9,696 nucleotides of DNA, taken from an uncultured Nitrospinaceae bacterium (GTDB lineage: Bacteria > Nitrospinota > Nitrospinia > Nitrospinales > VA-1). The DNA lies in assembly GCA_938073925.1 (NCBI GenBank), contig CALJGH010000020.1, positions 1-9,696 of the forward strand. Reading direction: 5' to 3'. Made by a program: the position numbers and the translations under genes. Below are positions 1-6,384 of this stretch, piece by piece. The notes under the pieces are model-generated. The model ran no database searches. It was not told where the DNA came from and saw nothing but the letters and a program-made list of their open reading frames with translations. The number at the start of each line of letters is the position of its first letter. Positions within the stretch are counted from its first letter, which is position 1.

Positions 1-1
1 A

Positions 2-244
2 TCCTTATTGTTTACCAATGAAACCAGCGATGTCATAAACAAGGCTATCGACCTTCTCCCTGAAAAGGAAAAAGTGGTTTTCCTATTGCGGGATGTTGAA
101 GGGCTCTCTACTGAAAAAGCAGGTGAAATTCTCGATTTAACGGTTCCAGCGGTGAAGTCGAGATTGCATCGCGCGAGATTGTTTTTGAGAAAAAAACTTT
201 CAAGCTATTTTGAAGAATTTTCATCCCGGAAGGTGGAAAAATGA
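2..244 (+). CDS. ECF-type RNA polymerase sigma factor, C-terminal part (5' truncated by window edge)
   Basis: This is the C-terminal end of a sigma-70 family factor, about 80 residues. The frame is open from the first bases of the window, so the start and region 2 (core and -10 binding) lie upstream. What is visible is region 4, the helix-turn-helix that reads the -35 element. An LPEKEKVVFLLRDVEGLS segment is followed by the recognition-helix signature AVKSRLHRARLFLRKKL, typical of ECF (group 4) sigma factors. A short charged tail follows. The TGA stop overlaps the ATG of the next gene (ATGA at 241-244), so the two are probably translationally coupled. Because the neighbour is a zinc anti-sigma protein, the factor is likely held inactive until a signal releases it. 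The signal and target genes cannot be read from this window. Family assignment is firm; the subgroup is not. Confidence 0.93.
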   Translation, partial: SLLFTNETSDVINKAIDLLPEKEKVVFLLRDVEGLSTEKAGEILDLTVPAVKSRLHRARLFLRKKLSSYFEEFSSRKVEK

Positions 245-489
245 TTTGCTGCAAAGAGTGTCTTGACCTGCTCTACGATTATATCGAAGGCTCACTGGAT
301 CAAGAAACGACGGATTCACTAGAAGAGCATTTTCACGAATGCCCTCCCTGTATTTCATTTATGAAAACCTATAAATCGACTACGACGATTTGCCGGGACA
401 CCTTAAATCAGGTTGAAGTTCCCGATGCAGTTCGGGAGGCTCTGCTTAAAGTTCTTAAGGAAAATAAAGAGCATCCAGGCGAAAATTAA
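241..489 (+). CDS. Soluble zinc-finger anti-sigma factor (zf-HC2/ZAS type)
   Basis: This 82-residue protein probably binds and inhibits the sigma factor encoded immediately upstream. It has the ZAS zinc-binding signature: H30-x3-C34-x2-C37, with C3, C4 and C7 near the N-terminus as candidates for the fourth ligand. The surrounding helix (LYDYIEGSLD) is typical of zf-HC2 domains. There is no hydrophobic stretch long enough to cross a membrane, so the protein should be cytoplasmic, unlike the many ECF anti-sigmas that are membrane-anchored. Soluble ZAS proteins often respond to oxidants or metals through their cysteines; applying that here is inference. A further cysteine, C51, lies outside the core motif. 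The start is fixed by the four-base overlap with the sigma gene. The rest of the C-terminal helix is charged and featureless. Confidence 0.9.
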   Translation: MICCKECLDLLYDYIEGSLDQETTDSLEEHFHECPPCISFMKTYKSTTTICRDTLNQVEVPDAVREALLKVLKENKEHPGEN

Positions 490-540
490 ACACCCGAGAT
501 ATTAAACCACACATATTTTTCATGGATTCTTTTATCCTAT

Positions 541-569
541 TTGCCTTCATAAACCTGATAAGATATAAG
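541..569 (+). promoter_or_regulatory. Candidate sigma-70 promoter for the DUF151 gene
   Basis: TTGCCT at 541-546 (four of six matches to the -35 consensus) and TATAAG at 564-569 (five of six matches to the -10) are separated by exactly 17 bases. They sit about 45 bases upstream of the DUF151 start, in the only sizeable gap after the anti-sigma gene. Transcription from here could continue into nadK. The call rests on consensus matching only. Confidence 0.5.
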
Positions 570-612
570 AGTATCCTGTAATATATTACCCAATTTTTTG
601 AGGCTGTTGGAC

Positions 613-1101
613 ATGGTTGAAATGAAGGTAGAGGGGCTGACTTTAGACCCACTCACTAATATGCCCATCATTATTTTGAAAGATTCGACAGGCGCAAAAG
701 CGTTGCCCATCTGGGTGGGTTATTTTGAAGCCAATGCTATCGCTCTGGAAATTGAAAATATTTCCACACCCCGTCCAATGACTCATGATCTGCTCAAAAA
801 TCTGATCCAGAATATGAAGGCCACGGTCAATCACATCCTGGTCAATGAACTAAAAGATAATACTTTTTATGCTGTCATTTCTGTGGTCTATGGAGACACA
901 ACTCTCTCCATTGACTCCCGTCCTTCTGATGCTATCGCCCTGGCATTGAGGACGAAGTCACCTATATTTGTAGAAGAACAAGTTATCGAAGCCGCCAAAA
1001 GTCTGGACCTCCCAGATCCAGAAAAAACAAATACGGATGATGAAAAACAATGGCAAGACTGGCTGAATAAAATAAAACCGGAAGATTTCGGCAAACTCTA
1101 A
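613..1101 (+). CDS. Bifunctional nuclease family protein (DUF151/BFN domain)
   Basis: This is a 162-residue protein covering a whole DUF151 domain. The N-terminal part, MKVEGLTLDP...PIIILKD...LPIWVGYFEANAIA, and the later SIDSRPSDAIALALRTKSPIF block are the hallmark segments of the family. Some members have been reported to have nuclease activity and others have been linked to stress or secondary-metabolism phenotypes; the substrate of this one is unknown. It is short, without the UVR-type C-terminal extension some members carry, and ends in an acidic/Trp-rich tail. No signal peptide is present. I chose the ATG at 613 because GAGG at 600-603 sits nine bases upstream. A longer TTG-initiated form from 598 would swallow that ribosome binding site, and an ATG at 622 is also possible. 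The next gene, nadK, starts 61 bases downstream. Confidence 0.9.
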   Translation: MVEMKVEGLTLDPLTNMPIIILKDSTGAKALPIWVGYFEANAIALEIENISTPRPMTHDLLKNLIQNMKATVNHILVNELKDNTFYAVISVVYGDTTLSIDSRPSDAIALALRTKSPIFVEEQVIEAAKSLDLPDPEKTNTDDEKQWQDWLNKIKPEDFGKL

Positions 1102-1162
1102 CCCCCCCCTGCCGGGCTAATATTATTTCCACGCACATTTTTTCGTTGGTTACGGTGACTTT

Positions 1163-2038
1163 GTGAAGAAGATTGGAATATTCTGCAAACAAAAACCAAA
1201 TATCGATGCAAAAATTGTCAGCGAACTGGCTCAATGGTTAGAGTCCAAAAATTGCACGGTTTATTTAGAGCCGGATACCGCTGATCTCATCGGCAAAAAT
1301 CCTTCCACCTCCAAAGAAGAAGTCGCCACTAATTCCGATCTCGTAATAGTTTTGGGCGGTGATGGAACCTTACTCAATGTCGCCGGCATTGCTCATCCGC
1401 ATGAAGTTCCCATTTTGGGTGTTAACTTAGGAAGCTTGGGCTTCTTAACAGAAACTACTCTGGAAAATCTTTACCCCACTCTCGAACAAGTCTTAAATGG
1501 GAAATGTGAAATCGAAAACCGCATGCTTTTAAATGCTGAGGTCCTGAGGGATGGAAAAAGAATTGAGAACTTCAATGTGCTCAATGATATCGTAATCAAT
1601 AAAGGAGCGCTGGCGAGGATAGTGAACCTGGAGGTTTTTGTCGATGGGCAATACATGACTTCTTACCGTGCAGATGGCCTGATCATCGCTTCCCCCACAG
1701 GTTCCACCGCTTACTCTCTTTCAGCGGGAGGCCCCATTATCCATCCCAGCATGCGCGCTCTGGTACTCAGCCCTATTTGCCCTTTTGCCCTGACAAACAG
1801 GCCTATTGTTATACCCGACTCTTCATCGATCAAAGTCCAACTAACAACTCGTAATGAAGATGAGGACGTTCGGGTTACACTGGATGGTCAAACAGGATAT
1901 TCCATGAAGTCAGGAGATATTCTGGAAGCAAAAAAAGCAGACACCCCGGTAAAGCTTGTTCAAGCTCCCGGTAAAAATTATTATCAATTGTTGAGAAAAA
2001 AACTGCATTGGGGTGGCACCACAGAAAACAATTTATGA
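1163..2038 (+). CDS. nadK: NAD kinase (ATP-dependent NAD+ phosphorylation to NADP+)
   Basis: This is a 291-residue cytoplasmic enzyme that makes NADP+ from NAD+ and ATP or polyphosphate, the cell's source of NADPH cofactor. The diagnostic GGDGT motif is at residues 65-69, within VIVLGGDGTLLNVA. The second conserved block (LNDIVINKG, around residue 142) supplies the Asn-Asp pair that contacts substrate. The glycine-rich NAD-binding segment DGLIIASPTGSTAYSLSAGGP follows, and then the C-terminal VTLDGQ. Length and motif order match bacterial NadK, so the gene looks intact and functional. The start is a GTG at 1163 with only a weak GGTGAC upstream; the first residues (KKIGIFCKQKP) match the usual N-terminal beta strand, which supports it. 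A run of eight C residues lies in the leader at 1102-1109. Confidence 0.96.
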   Translation: MKKIGIFCKQKPNIDAKIVSELAQWLESKNCTVYLEPDTADLIGKNPSTSKEEVATNSDLVIVLGGDGTLLNVAGIAHPHEVPILGVNLGSLGFLTETTLENLYPTLEQVLNGKCEIENRMLLNAEVLRDGKRIENFNVLNDIVINKGALARIVNLEVFVDGQYMTSYRADGLIIASPTGSTAYSLSAGGPIIHPSMRALVLSPICPFALTNRPIVIPDSSSIKVQLTTRNEDEDVRVTLDGQTGYSMKSGDILEAKKADTPVKLVQAPGKNYYQLLRKKLHWGGTTENNL

Positions 2039-2077
2039 TTTTCTGAACCCCTAACACTTAATTCCAGCCAATCGACC

Positions 2078-2971
2078 ATGAACCAAAACATCATTGCCTG
2101 CGAGAAAAAGGTAGATATCGGCACCCGTGTGGTTTTATGGAACGAAAAACACGGATTCGCGTGCCCCAATAGACGAGGACGAAAAGTTCTAAGCCAGCAC
2201 ACCCCAGCCTTAAATGATGCGCCGACACAAAAACCCTCAAACTATAAAATAAAAAATACTCAAACCGCCTACCGCGAATTAATAAAAACCGTTCACCAGT
2301 TTGTTCTGCATTACGATGTTTGCTACACCTCCTCACACTGCCATCAACTGATGCTGGCAAGTCCATTTAAAGGAAGTCATTTTTATCTGGACCTCGACGG
2401 CACTCTTTTTCAAACTTGCGACTTGTACTGGAAAACTAATACCGCACCGGCTGACGACAAAAAAGGCAATGAAAGATCTGTACATGTAGAAATAGCAAAC
2501 CTCTCTTGGGAGGCTTTGGCAAAACAGGCCGAATATTTTCCTTCAAAAAAAGATAAATATAAAAAAATAGGAAAGAGTTGGAAACTCAACCTCCCCGATG
2601 AATACAAAGTGATGAATAATTCTTTTAGAGCAATGCCTTCCCGAGCTTATGGAGAGAGAGGCTATTTCAGTAAAAAAATTAATGGAAAAATGGTCAGAAT
2701 GTGGGACTTTACCGAAGAGCAATATGAAACATTGATAAAACTTAGTTTTGGATTAAACCAATTGCTTCCCTCAATAAAACTAAAAGTTCCGCTTGATAAG
2801 GAAACCGGACAACACCCTCTCGACCGGTTGAAAAATTTTTCACGCTTTGCGGGGATATTGGGGCACAGCCACGTTCAAAATGGGTCGACCGGCCTCGAAT
2901 GTAAATACGATCCCGGTTCCGCTTTCAACTGGGCGCGTCTTCACAAAGCTTTTAAAAAAGTAAAACCTTAA
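2078..2971 (+). CDS. N-acetylmuramoyl-L-alanine amidase (Amidase_2/PGRP fold)
   Basis: This 297-residue zinc amidase probably cleaves the bond between N-acetylmuramic acid and the stem peptide. By comparison with AmpD and T7 lysozyme, the expected zinc ligands are H78 (FVLHYD), H263 (GHSHV) and D278 (KYDPGSAFNW). K276, two residues before the last ligand, matches the catalytic lysine of AmpD. The HVEIAN stretch around 136-141 matches the core strand carrying the family's glutamate. About 65 residues precede the domain, and an unusually long insert (roughly 142-235, rich in Lys and aromatic residues) separates the two ligand regions. No signal peptide is visible, so the enzyme is either cytoplasmic, as in AmpD-type muropeptide recycling, or exported by another route. 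There is no holin or phage gene nearby. It starts 39 bases after nadK with a poor ribosome binding site. Confidence 0.85.
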   Translation: MNQNIIACEKKVDIGTRVVLWNEKHGFACPNRRGRKVLSQHTPALNDAPTQKPSNYKIKNTQTAYRELIKTVHQFVLHYDVCYTSSHCHQLMLASPFKGSHFYLDLDGTLFQTCDLYWKTNTAPADDKKGNERSVHVEIANLSWEALAKQAEYFPSKKDKYKKIGKSWKLNLPDEYKVMNNSFRAMPSRAYGERGYFSKKINGKMVRMWDFTEEQYETLIKLSFGLNQLLPSIKLKVPLDKETGQHPLDRLKNFSRFAGILGHSHVQNGSTGLECKYDPGSAFNWARLHKAFKKVKP

Positions 2972-3048
2972 AAACAGTTGACCTTTTTGCCAGATTAAGG
3001 GAAGCTGGGCCTACCTAAAACACTTTAAAAAATTTTACCCAAAGACTC

Positions 3049-3552
3049 GTGCGTCTACTTATTTACAGCTTTATATTTCTTTTTTTCGGATTTAGCTTCA
3101 CCTCTCAGGTTACAGCAGAAACTTGGTATGTGAAAAAATCTGCGACCAAACTGCAAGCCGAAGCAAAAGCGCGCTCCAAAGTATTAGGTAAACTGAATAA
3201 AGGAACTCCTGTAGATGTTCTGGGGAAATCCGGAAAATTTTATAAAGTCTCTGCTGCCGGCGAGACAGGATGGATTTTCAGATTCAGACTGACCAAGGTT
3301 GCACCTTCAGGCAGTGGTGGCGACGGTGATGTGTTAGGCGCATTGGGCGGGCAACAACAGATTGCCGCTCGCGAATCTGCGTACGGTTCGAGCATTCGTG
3401 GCCTCAGTCCTGTATCAGAAGAACACGCCATAAAAAAAGGTGCATCACCTGCAAGCATTGAATCTGTAAAAGAAATGGAACGGTATAAAGTCGATGATGA
3501 AGCATTGGACAAGTTTCTTGAAGAAGGCCGACTAGGAGCCTATGCGGACTAA
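3049..3552 (+). CDS. Exported bacterial SH3-domain protein
   Basis: This is a 167-residue exported protein. Residues 1-23 form a Sec signal peptide (MRLL, then a very hydrophobic IYSFIFLFFGFSF core, with cleavage likely after VTA). Residues 24-85 form a bacterial SH3 domain (TWYVKKSATKLQAEAKARS...VLGKLNKGTPVDVLGKSGKFYKV...GWIFRFRLTK), a fold that usually binds peptidoglycan or cell-wall peptides. After a Gly-rich linker (about 87-103) comes a helical tail (ISPVSEEHAIKKGAS-like segment to EEGRLGAYAD) that I do not recognise as a named domain. Its stop is two bases before the M48 protease start, so the pair is almost certainly co-transcribed. The protein may target or tether the protease at the cell wall; that is inference. 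The start is GTG at 3049 with no good ribosome binding site; the intact signal peptide supports it. Confidence 0.85.
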   Translation: MRLLIYSFIFLFFGFSFTSQVTAETWYVKKSATKLQAEAKARSKVLGKLNKGTPVDVLGKSGKFYKVSAAGETGWIFRFRLTKVAPSGSGGDGDVLGALGGQQQIAARESAYGSSIRGLSPVSEEHAIKKGASPASIESVKEMERYKVDDEALDKFLEEGRLGAYAD

Positions 3553-3554
3553 CT

Positions 3555-4550
3555 ATGAAAACTAAGTTTATTATTCTATGTTTTTTAAGTGTGCTCTTCT
3601 GGGCAATTCCCTCCCATTCTTTTAACTTTGGCAATATTCTAAAGGAAGTGGAAAAATCTACTCGACCGCCAGAGAAAACCCAACCGAGTAAAGAGAAAAC
3701 AAAACCCACACAAAGTCCGGTCCAAAGTTCTGAGCAGAATTCTGGGCAAGACGGAGGCTTGATTGGCCTTGGTGATTCGTTAGGACTTTTTGATAAGAAA
3801 ACATCAAAATTTTTAAAACAAAGTGTCAACACTTTGAAATCCCTACAGCCCATTGCCTATGAAGAAGAGAAGGCCATAGGTGGGCGATTGGCTGTTGAAG
3901 TTTTCAATCGTTACGGCGGTGCTTACAATGATCCTGAACTACTAAACTATATCAACCTGGTGGGACAGTCCGTTGCTGATGTTTCCAGTCGATCAGATAT
4001 CAATTATCATTTTGCAATTTTAAATACGGAATTTCCTAATGCATTTGCTACTCCCGGCGGCTATGTGTTTGTCAGTATCGGTTTAATAAGAATGATCGAA
4101 AATGAAGCCGAGTTAGCCGGCGTACTCGCTCACGAAGTTGCTCATATCGCTCGAAAACACGCCCTACAAACACTTCAAAGAAGCCGCAGCCTACAAGGTG
4201 TTAGCTCATTGACTTTAACGGTAATGGATAAAGACCCCGGACTGTTCGACAAACTAATCGACGAAGTTTCCAATGTATTGTTCACCAAAGGTCTGGATAA
4301 GAATCTGGAGTTTGAAGCAGACAAGTATGGAAGGGAGTTCGCCTATCGCACAGGATACTATCCTGGAGCCTTGAAAAGATTTATCCAGAAATTAGGAGCC
4401 AGCAAGAAAAATCAGGGTTCCATTTTTTCGAGTACTCATCCCACATCTCGGGAAAGATACAATCTCTTGCAAAAATCTTCATCCCGCTACAAGAAAGCAT
4501 CTCTATACCCAACCTTGGGGAAAAGATTTAAAGTAGCTATAAAAAGGTAA
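3555..4550 (+). CDS. Exported M48-family zinc metalloprotease
   Basis: This 331-residue periplasmic protease of the Ste24/HtpX-related M48 family has catalytic HEVAH at residues 193-197 (H193 and H197 bind zinc, E194 is the general base). The third ligand is E254 in LEFEADKYG. The PNAFATPGGYVFVSIGL block before the active site is also typical. Residues 1-22 are a signal peptide with likely cleavage after SHS. There is no lipobox cysteine at the cleavage site, so it is probably not a lipoprotein. Residues 34-66 are a low-complexity linker rich in Pro, Lys, Ser and Gln. No TPR repeats follow the domain, so the architecture resembles LoiP/YggG more than BepA. Such proteases degrade misfolded outer-membrane proteins under stress. 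The gene is the middle member of a three-gene run, two bases after the SH3 gene and seven before the HAMP gene. Confidence 0.93.
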   Translation: MKTKFIILCFLSVLFWAIPSHSFNFGNILKEVEKSTRPPEKTQPSKEKTKPTQSPVQSSEQNSGQDGGLIGLGDSLGLFDKKTSKFLKQSVNTLKSLQPIAYEEEKAIGGRLAVEVFNRYGGAYNDPELLNYINLVGQSVADVSSRSDINYHFAILNTEFPNAFATPGGYVFVSIGLIRMIENEAELAGVLAHEVAHIARKHALQTLQRSRSLQGVSSLTLTVMDKDPGLFDKLIDEVSNVLFTKGLDKNLEFEADKYGREFAYRTGYYPGALKRFIQKLGASKKNQGSIFSSTHPTSRERYNLLQKSSSRYKKASLYPTLGKRFKVAIKR

Positions 4551-4557
4551 AACTAAA

Positions 4558-5025
4558 ATGGCAAACAATTCCATCTTTCGGGATGAACTTCCGGGCGAGA
4601 AAAAAAGCATTATAAACCTTTTGATGACGGGCTATATAGTCGTCATATCCTGTCTCGGTTACGCAGCTTTTTTTCTTTACGTCCAGTTAGGACAAGTCGA
4701 GCGCATTGTAGGAACTATGAATACCGAAACCCTGGAACCGAAGCAACTGGAATTATTAAAAGATAGAGTCAAACGCAGTGCAAGTCAGCTAAAAAATGAA
4801 ATGCTTGGAATGGCGGTATTCGGTACCCTCATTTGTGTGATCGGTGGACTCTACACCATCAGCATGGTGATTCGCCCCCTGAAAAAACTGGTACAATTTG
4901 CGGAAGAAGATGGCAAGACAGAACTGCCTGAAATAAAATCCAATACTGAATTAAAACAATTGGCAACGGCTATTGAGGTATTGACCGATAAATTAAACCA
5001 GAAAAAAAATAAGGACGTAACCTGA
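4558..5025 (+). CDS. Inner-membrane protein with two TM helices and a C-terminal HAMP domain, no output domain
   Basis: This 155-residue protein has the layout of the front half of a sensor. TM1 is at about 18-42, a short 40-residue periplasmic helical segment follows (VERIVGTMNTETLEPKQLELL), TM2 is at about 82-105, and then a HAMP-like linker runs to about 148. The conserved HAMP proline is P107 (VIRPLKKLV), and the second HAMP helix contains E131 (NTELKQLATAIEVLTDKL). The frame stops at a genuine TGA with no kinase, cyclase or methyl-accepting domain, and none lies downstream because the next gene is on the opposite strand. It follows the M48 gene by seven bases, with an AAAGG upstream of the ATG, so it belongs to the SH3-M48 operon. 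A role in sensing or relaying envelope state to a partner is inference. Alternatively it is simply a coiled-coil membrane adaptor. Confidence 0.75.
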   Translation: MANNSIFRDELPGEKKSIINLLMTGYIVVISCLGYAAFFLYVQLGQVERIVGTMNTETLEPKQLELLKDRVKRSASQLKNEMLGMAVFGTLICVIGGLYTISMVIRPLKKLVQFAEEDGKTELPEIKSNTELKQLATAIEVLTDKLNQKKNKDVT

Positions 5026-5036
5026 CCTTAGGTTTA

Positions 5037-5810
5037 TCAGGAGTCGTTATAATCTCGAGACATTCCTTCCAGCTCATCTTTGAAAGGAAAAACAACCGCT
5101 CTTGGGATACCTGTCTCCTCCAGCAATTGCGCGAAATAAAAAAAGTTCATAGATTCTTTTAAACTTAAAATTGCACTTTGAATAACTTGCGGATCCGATG
5201 TCATCGGCACTAAATTCTCACAAAGGTTTTCAATCTCCAAAGGTTCCTGCCCCACACGAGATATCAGAGTGGTTACTTTGGAAGTTCTTAATCCATTATT
5301 CTGGGCTTGGTCATCCTCTATTTGCTTTTTAAAATATTTGATGCATTTTTCCTGCAAAATAAGTCTTTGCTGCCAGGGCTGGATTTTCCCCCACTGACCG
5401 AACCTTACTTTAACCGGTTTTTTCAAATGGAGAATTTTTAGATCTTCGATTTTGGCCTGATCATCTTCAAGCTTGCTTTTTCTTTCCTTTTCTCTCGTTT
5501 GAAGCTCTTCATCGTAAGAATCTTCTCTATATTTCTTATCGGATTTTCTTTTTTCCAGGAACCTGCTGTAACGAAGATCAATTACTGCAGCAAAGGTCAT
5601 CCTGTCAATTTCGCGATACAGTCTTCTCGTTTCTTTGATGTGAAAAGATTGGGCCTCTTCCACCATCTTCGTGAATTTTTCCGGGTCTTTCTCTTCAAGC
5701 TCTACCAGAAAAGGTTTAAACTCTTCCCATTTCAGATTGGCTTGCCATCCCCCAAAAACCAAAGCTCCAAAAATGCTAAGTTTAATTAATTTTTTTATGA
5801 ATTTATTCAT
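5037..5810 (-). CDS. Membrane-anchored, highly charged helical protein of unknown function
   Basis: I do not recognise this 257-residue protein. Residues 1-7 are basic (MNKFIKK), and residues 8-25 form one hydrophobic segment (LIKLSIFGALVFGGWQAN) that would act as a signal anchor or uncleaved signal peptide. About 26-165 is very rich in Lys, Glu, Asp and Arg with a predicted long helical or coiled-coil character (for example REDSYDEELQTREKERKSKL). The last 90 residues are less charged and contain LCENLVPMTSD and FAQLLEETGIPRAVVFPF. There are only two cysteines and no catalytic motif that I can identify. The gene begins 10 bases after the response-regulator stop and has no clear ribosome binding site, suggesting translational coupling. 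It converges with the HAMP gene, with 11 bases between the two stops and no strong terminator there. Confidence 0.75.
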   Translation of the reverse strand: MNKFIKKLIKLSIFGALVFGGWQANLKWEEFKPFLVELEEKDPEKFTKMVEEAQSFHIKETRRLYREIDRMTFAAVIDLRYSRFLEKRKSDKKYREDSYDEELQTREKERKSKLEDDQAKIEDLKILHLKKPVKVRFGQWGKIQPWQQRLILQEKCIKYFKKQIEDDQAQNNGLRTSKVTTLISRVGQEPLEIENLCENLVPMTSDPQVIQSAILSLKESMNFFYFAQLLEETGIPRAVVFPFKDELEGMSRDYNDS

Positions 5811-5820
5811 CTGATAAAGA

Positions 5821-6243
5821 TCAAGGTAATTGGGCGGTCTGAAACCAGAAACTGTGGATATTCTTAATACACTGCAAGTGCTCTTGATAGCTTAACGGCT
5901 TTTGGATAAAACTATTTACCCCTAAATCATAGCTTAACTGAACTTCTTCAGGAGACTTACTATTTGAAAAAATAATTATTGGAATTTTAGAGGGTAACGA
6001 TTTTCTACGAATCTCGCGCACAGCTTCGAGACCGTTTTTCTTTGGCATGTTTAAATCTGAAATTATAATTTTGGGTAAGTGCGAGGTTATTCCTGAAAAA
6101 AAATCCACCAGTTCCTGGCCATCATTTACACGTTGGATATTAAACAAAAAGCCATTTTCTCGCACAGCATCAAGAAACAAGGAAAAGTCTTCCCCATCAT
6201 CTTCGACATACAAAATATCCAGCGTTCCAGATAGTTGGCCCAT
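5821..6243 (-). CDS. Single-domain CheY/Rcp1-like response regulator
   Basis: This 140-residue protein is one receiver domain with no DNA-binding or enzymatic output, so it should act by protein contact or phosphotransfer. The acidic pair D15/D16 (LYVEDDGED), phosphoacceptor D63 (IISDLNMPKKNG), S93 (IIIFSNSKSP, in the usual Thr/Ser position) and K115 (FIQKPLS) are all present, so it should be phosphorylatable. The LYVEDDGED and SNSKSPEEVQLSYDLGVNSFIQKP segments resemble the Rcp1 subgroup that partners with phytochrome-like histidine kinases. I placed the start at the ATG at 6243 because a strong GGAGGAG (6246-6252) lies just upstream. An in-frame start at 6324 would add 27 residues lacking receiver homology and would bury that site. 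No histidine kinase is in the window. It probably heads an operon with the unknown anchored protein. Confidence 0.9.
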   Translation of the reverse strand: MGQLSGTLDILYVEDDGEDFSLFLDAVRENGFLFNIQRVNDGQELVDFFSGITSHLPKIIISDLNMPKKNGLEAVREIRRKSLPSKIPIIIFSNSKSPEEVQLSYDLGVNSFIQKPLSYQEHLQCIKNIHSFWFQTAQLP

Positions 6244-6245
6244 AT

Positions 6246-6252
6246 CTCCTCC
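6246..6252 (-). promoter_or_regulatory. Strong Shine-Dalgarno that fixes the response-regulator start
   Basis: On the minus strand this reads GGAGGAG followed by AT and the ATG at 6243. It is among the best ribosome binding sites in the window and decides between the 140-residue form and an upstream-extended form of the response regulator. Confidence 0.75.
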
Positions 6253-6321
6253 AATATTGAGGGTTACGGAAAAATATGTATCGGCATTTGAATATATCGT
6301 GTTATTTTTATTCGCTATTAT

Positions 6322-6353
6322 CAATAAAGTGAACTCGACACACTTGTGCCGAG
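6322..6353 (-). terminator. Hairpin terminator downstream of purH
   Basis: Reading on the minus strand, CTCGGCAC (6353-6346) pairs over eight positions, with one G-U wobble, with GTGTCGAG (6341-6334) around an AAGT loop. TTCACTTTATTG follows. It lies 31 bases past the purH stop and upstream of the response-regulator start. The T tract is interrupted, so termination may be incomplete. It separates purH from the response-regulator transcript. Confidence 0.65.
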
Positions 6354-6384
6354 GAAGGAAAACTGAAGTAGAGAATGCTATGGT

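Noticed and set aside
2972..3048. Promoter for the SH3-M48-HAMP operon
   Set aside because: A TTGACC is present near 2978 but no -10 hexamer is found at a usual spacing.
3404..3853. 149-residue minus-strand ORF
   Set aside because: It is antisense to the SH3 and M48 genes; both are recognisable families on the + strand.
5017..5041. Terminator between the convergent HAMP and unknown genes
   Set aside because: Only five-base inverted repeats (AACCT/AGGTT, CCTGA/TCAGG) without a T tract; too weak to call.
6244..6324. 27-residue N-terminal extension of the response regulator
   Set aside because: It lacks receiver homology and would bury a strong ribosome binding site located just before the internal ATG.
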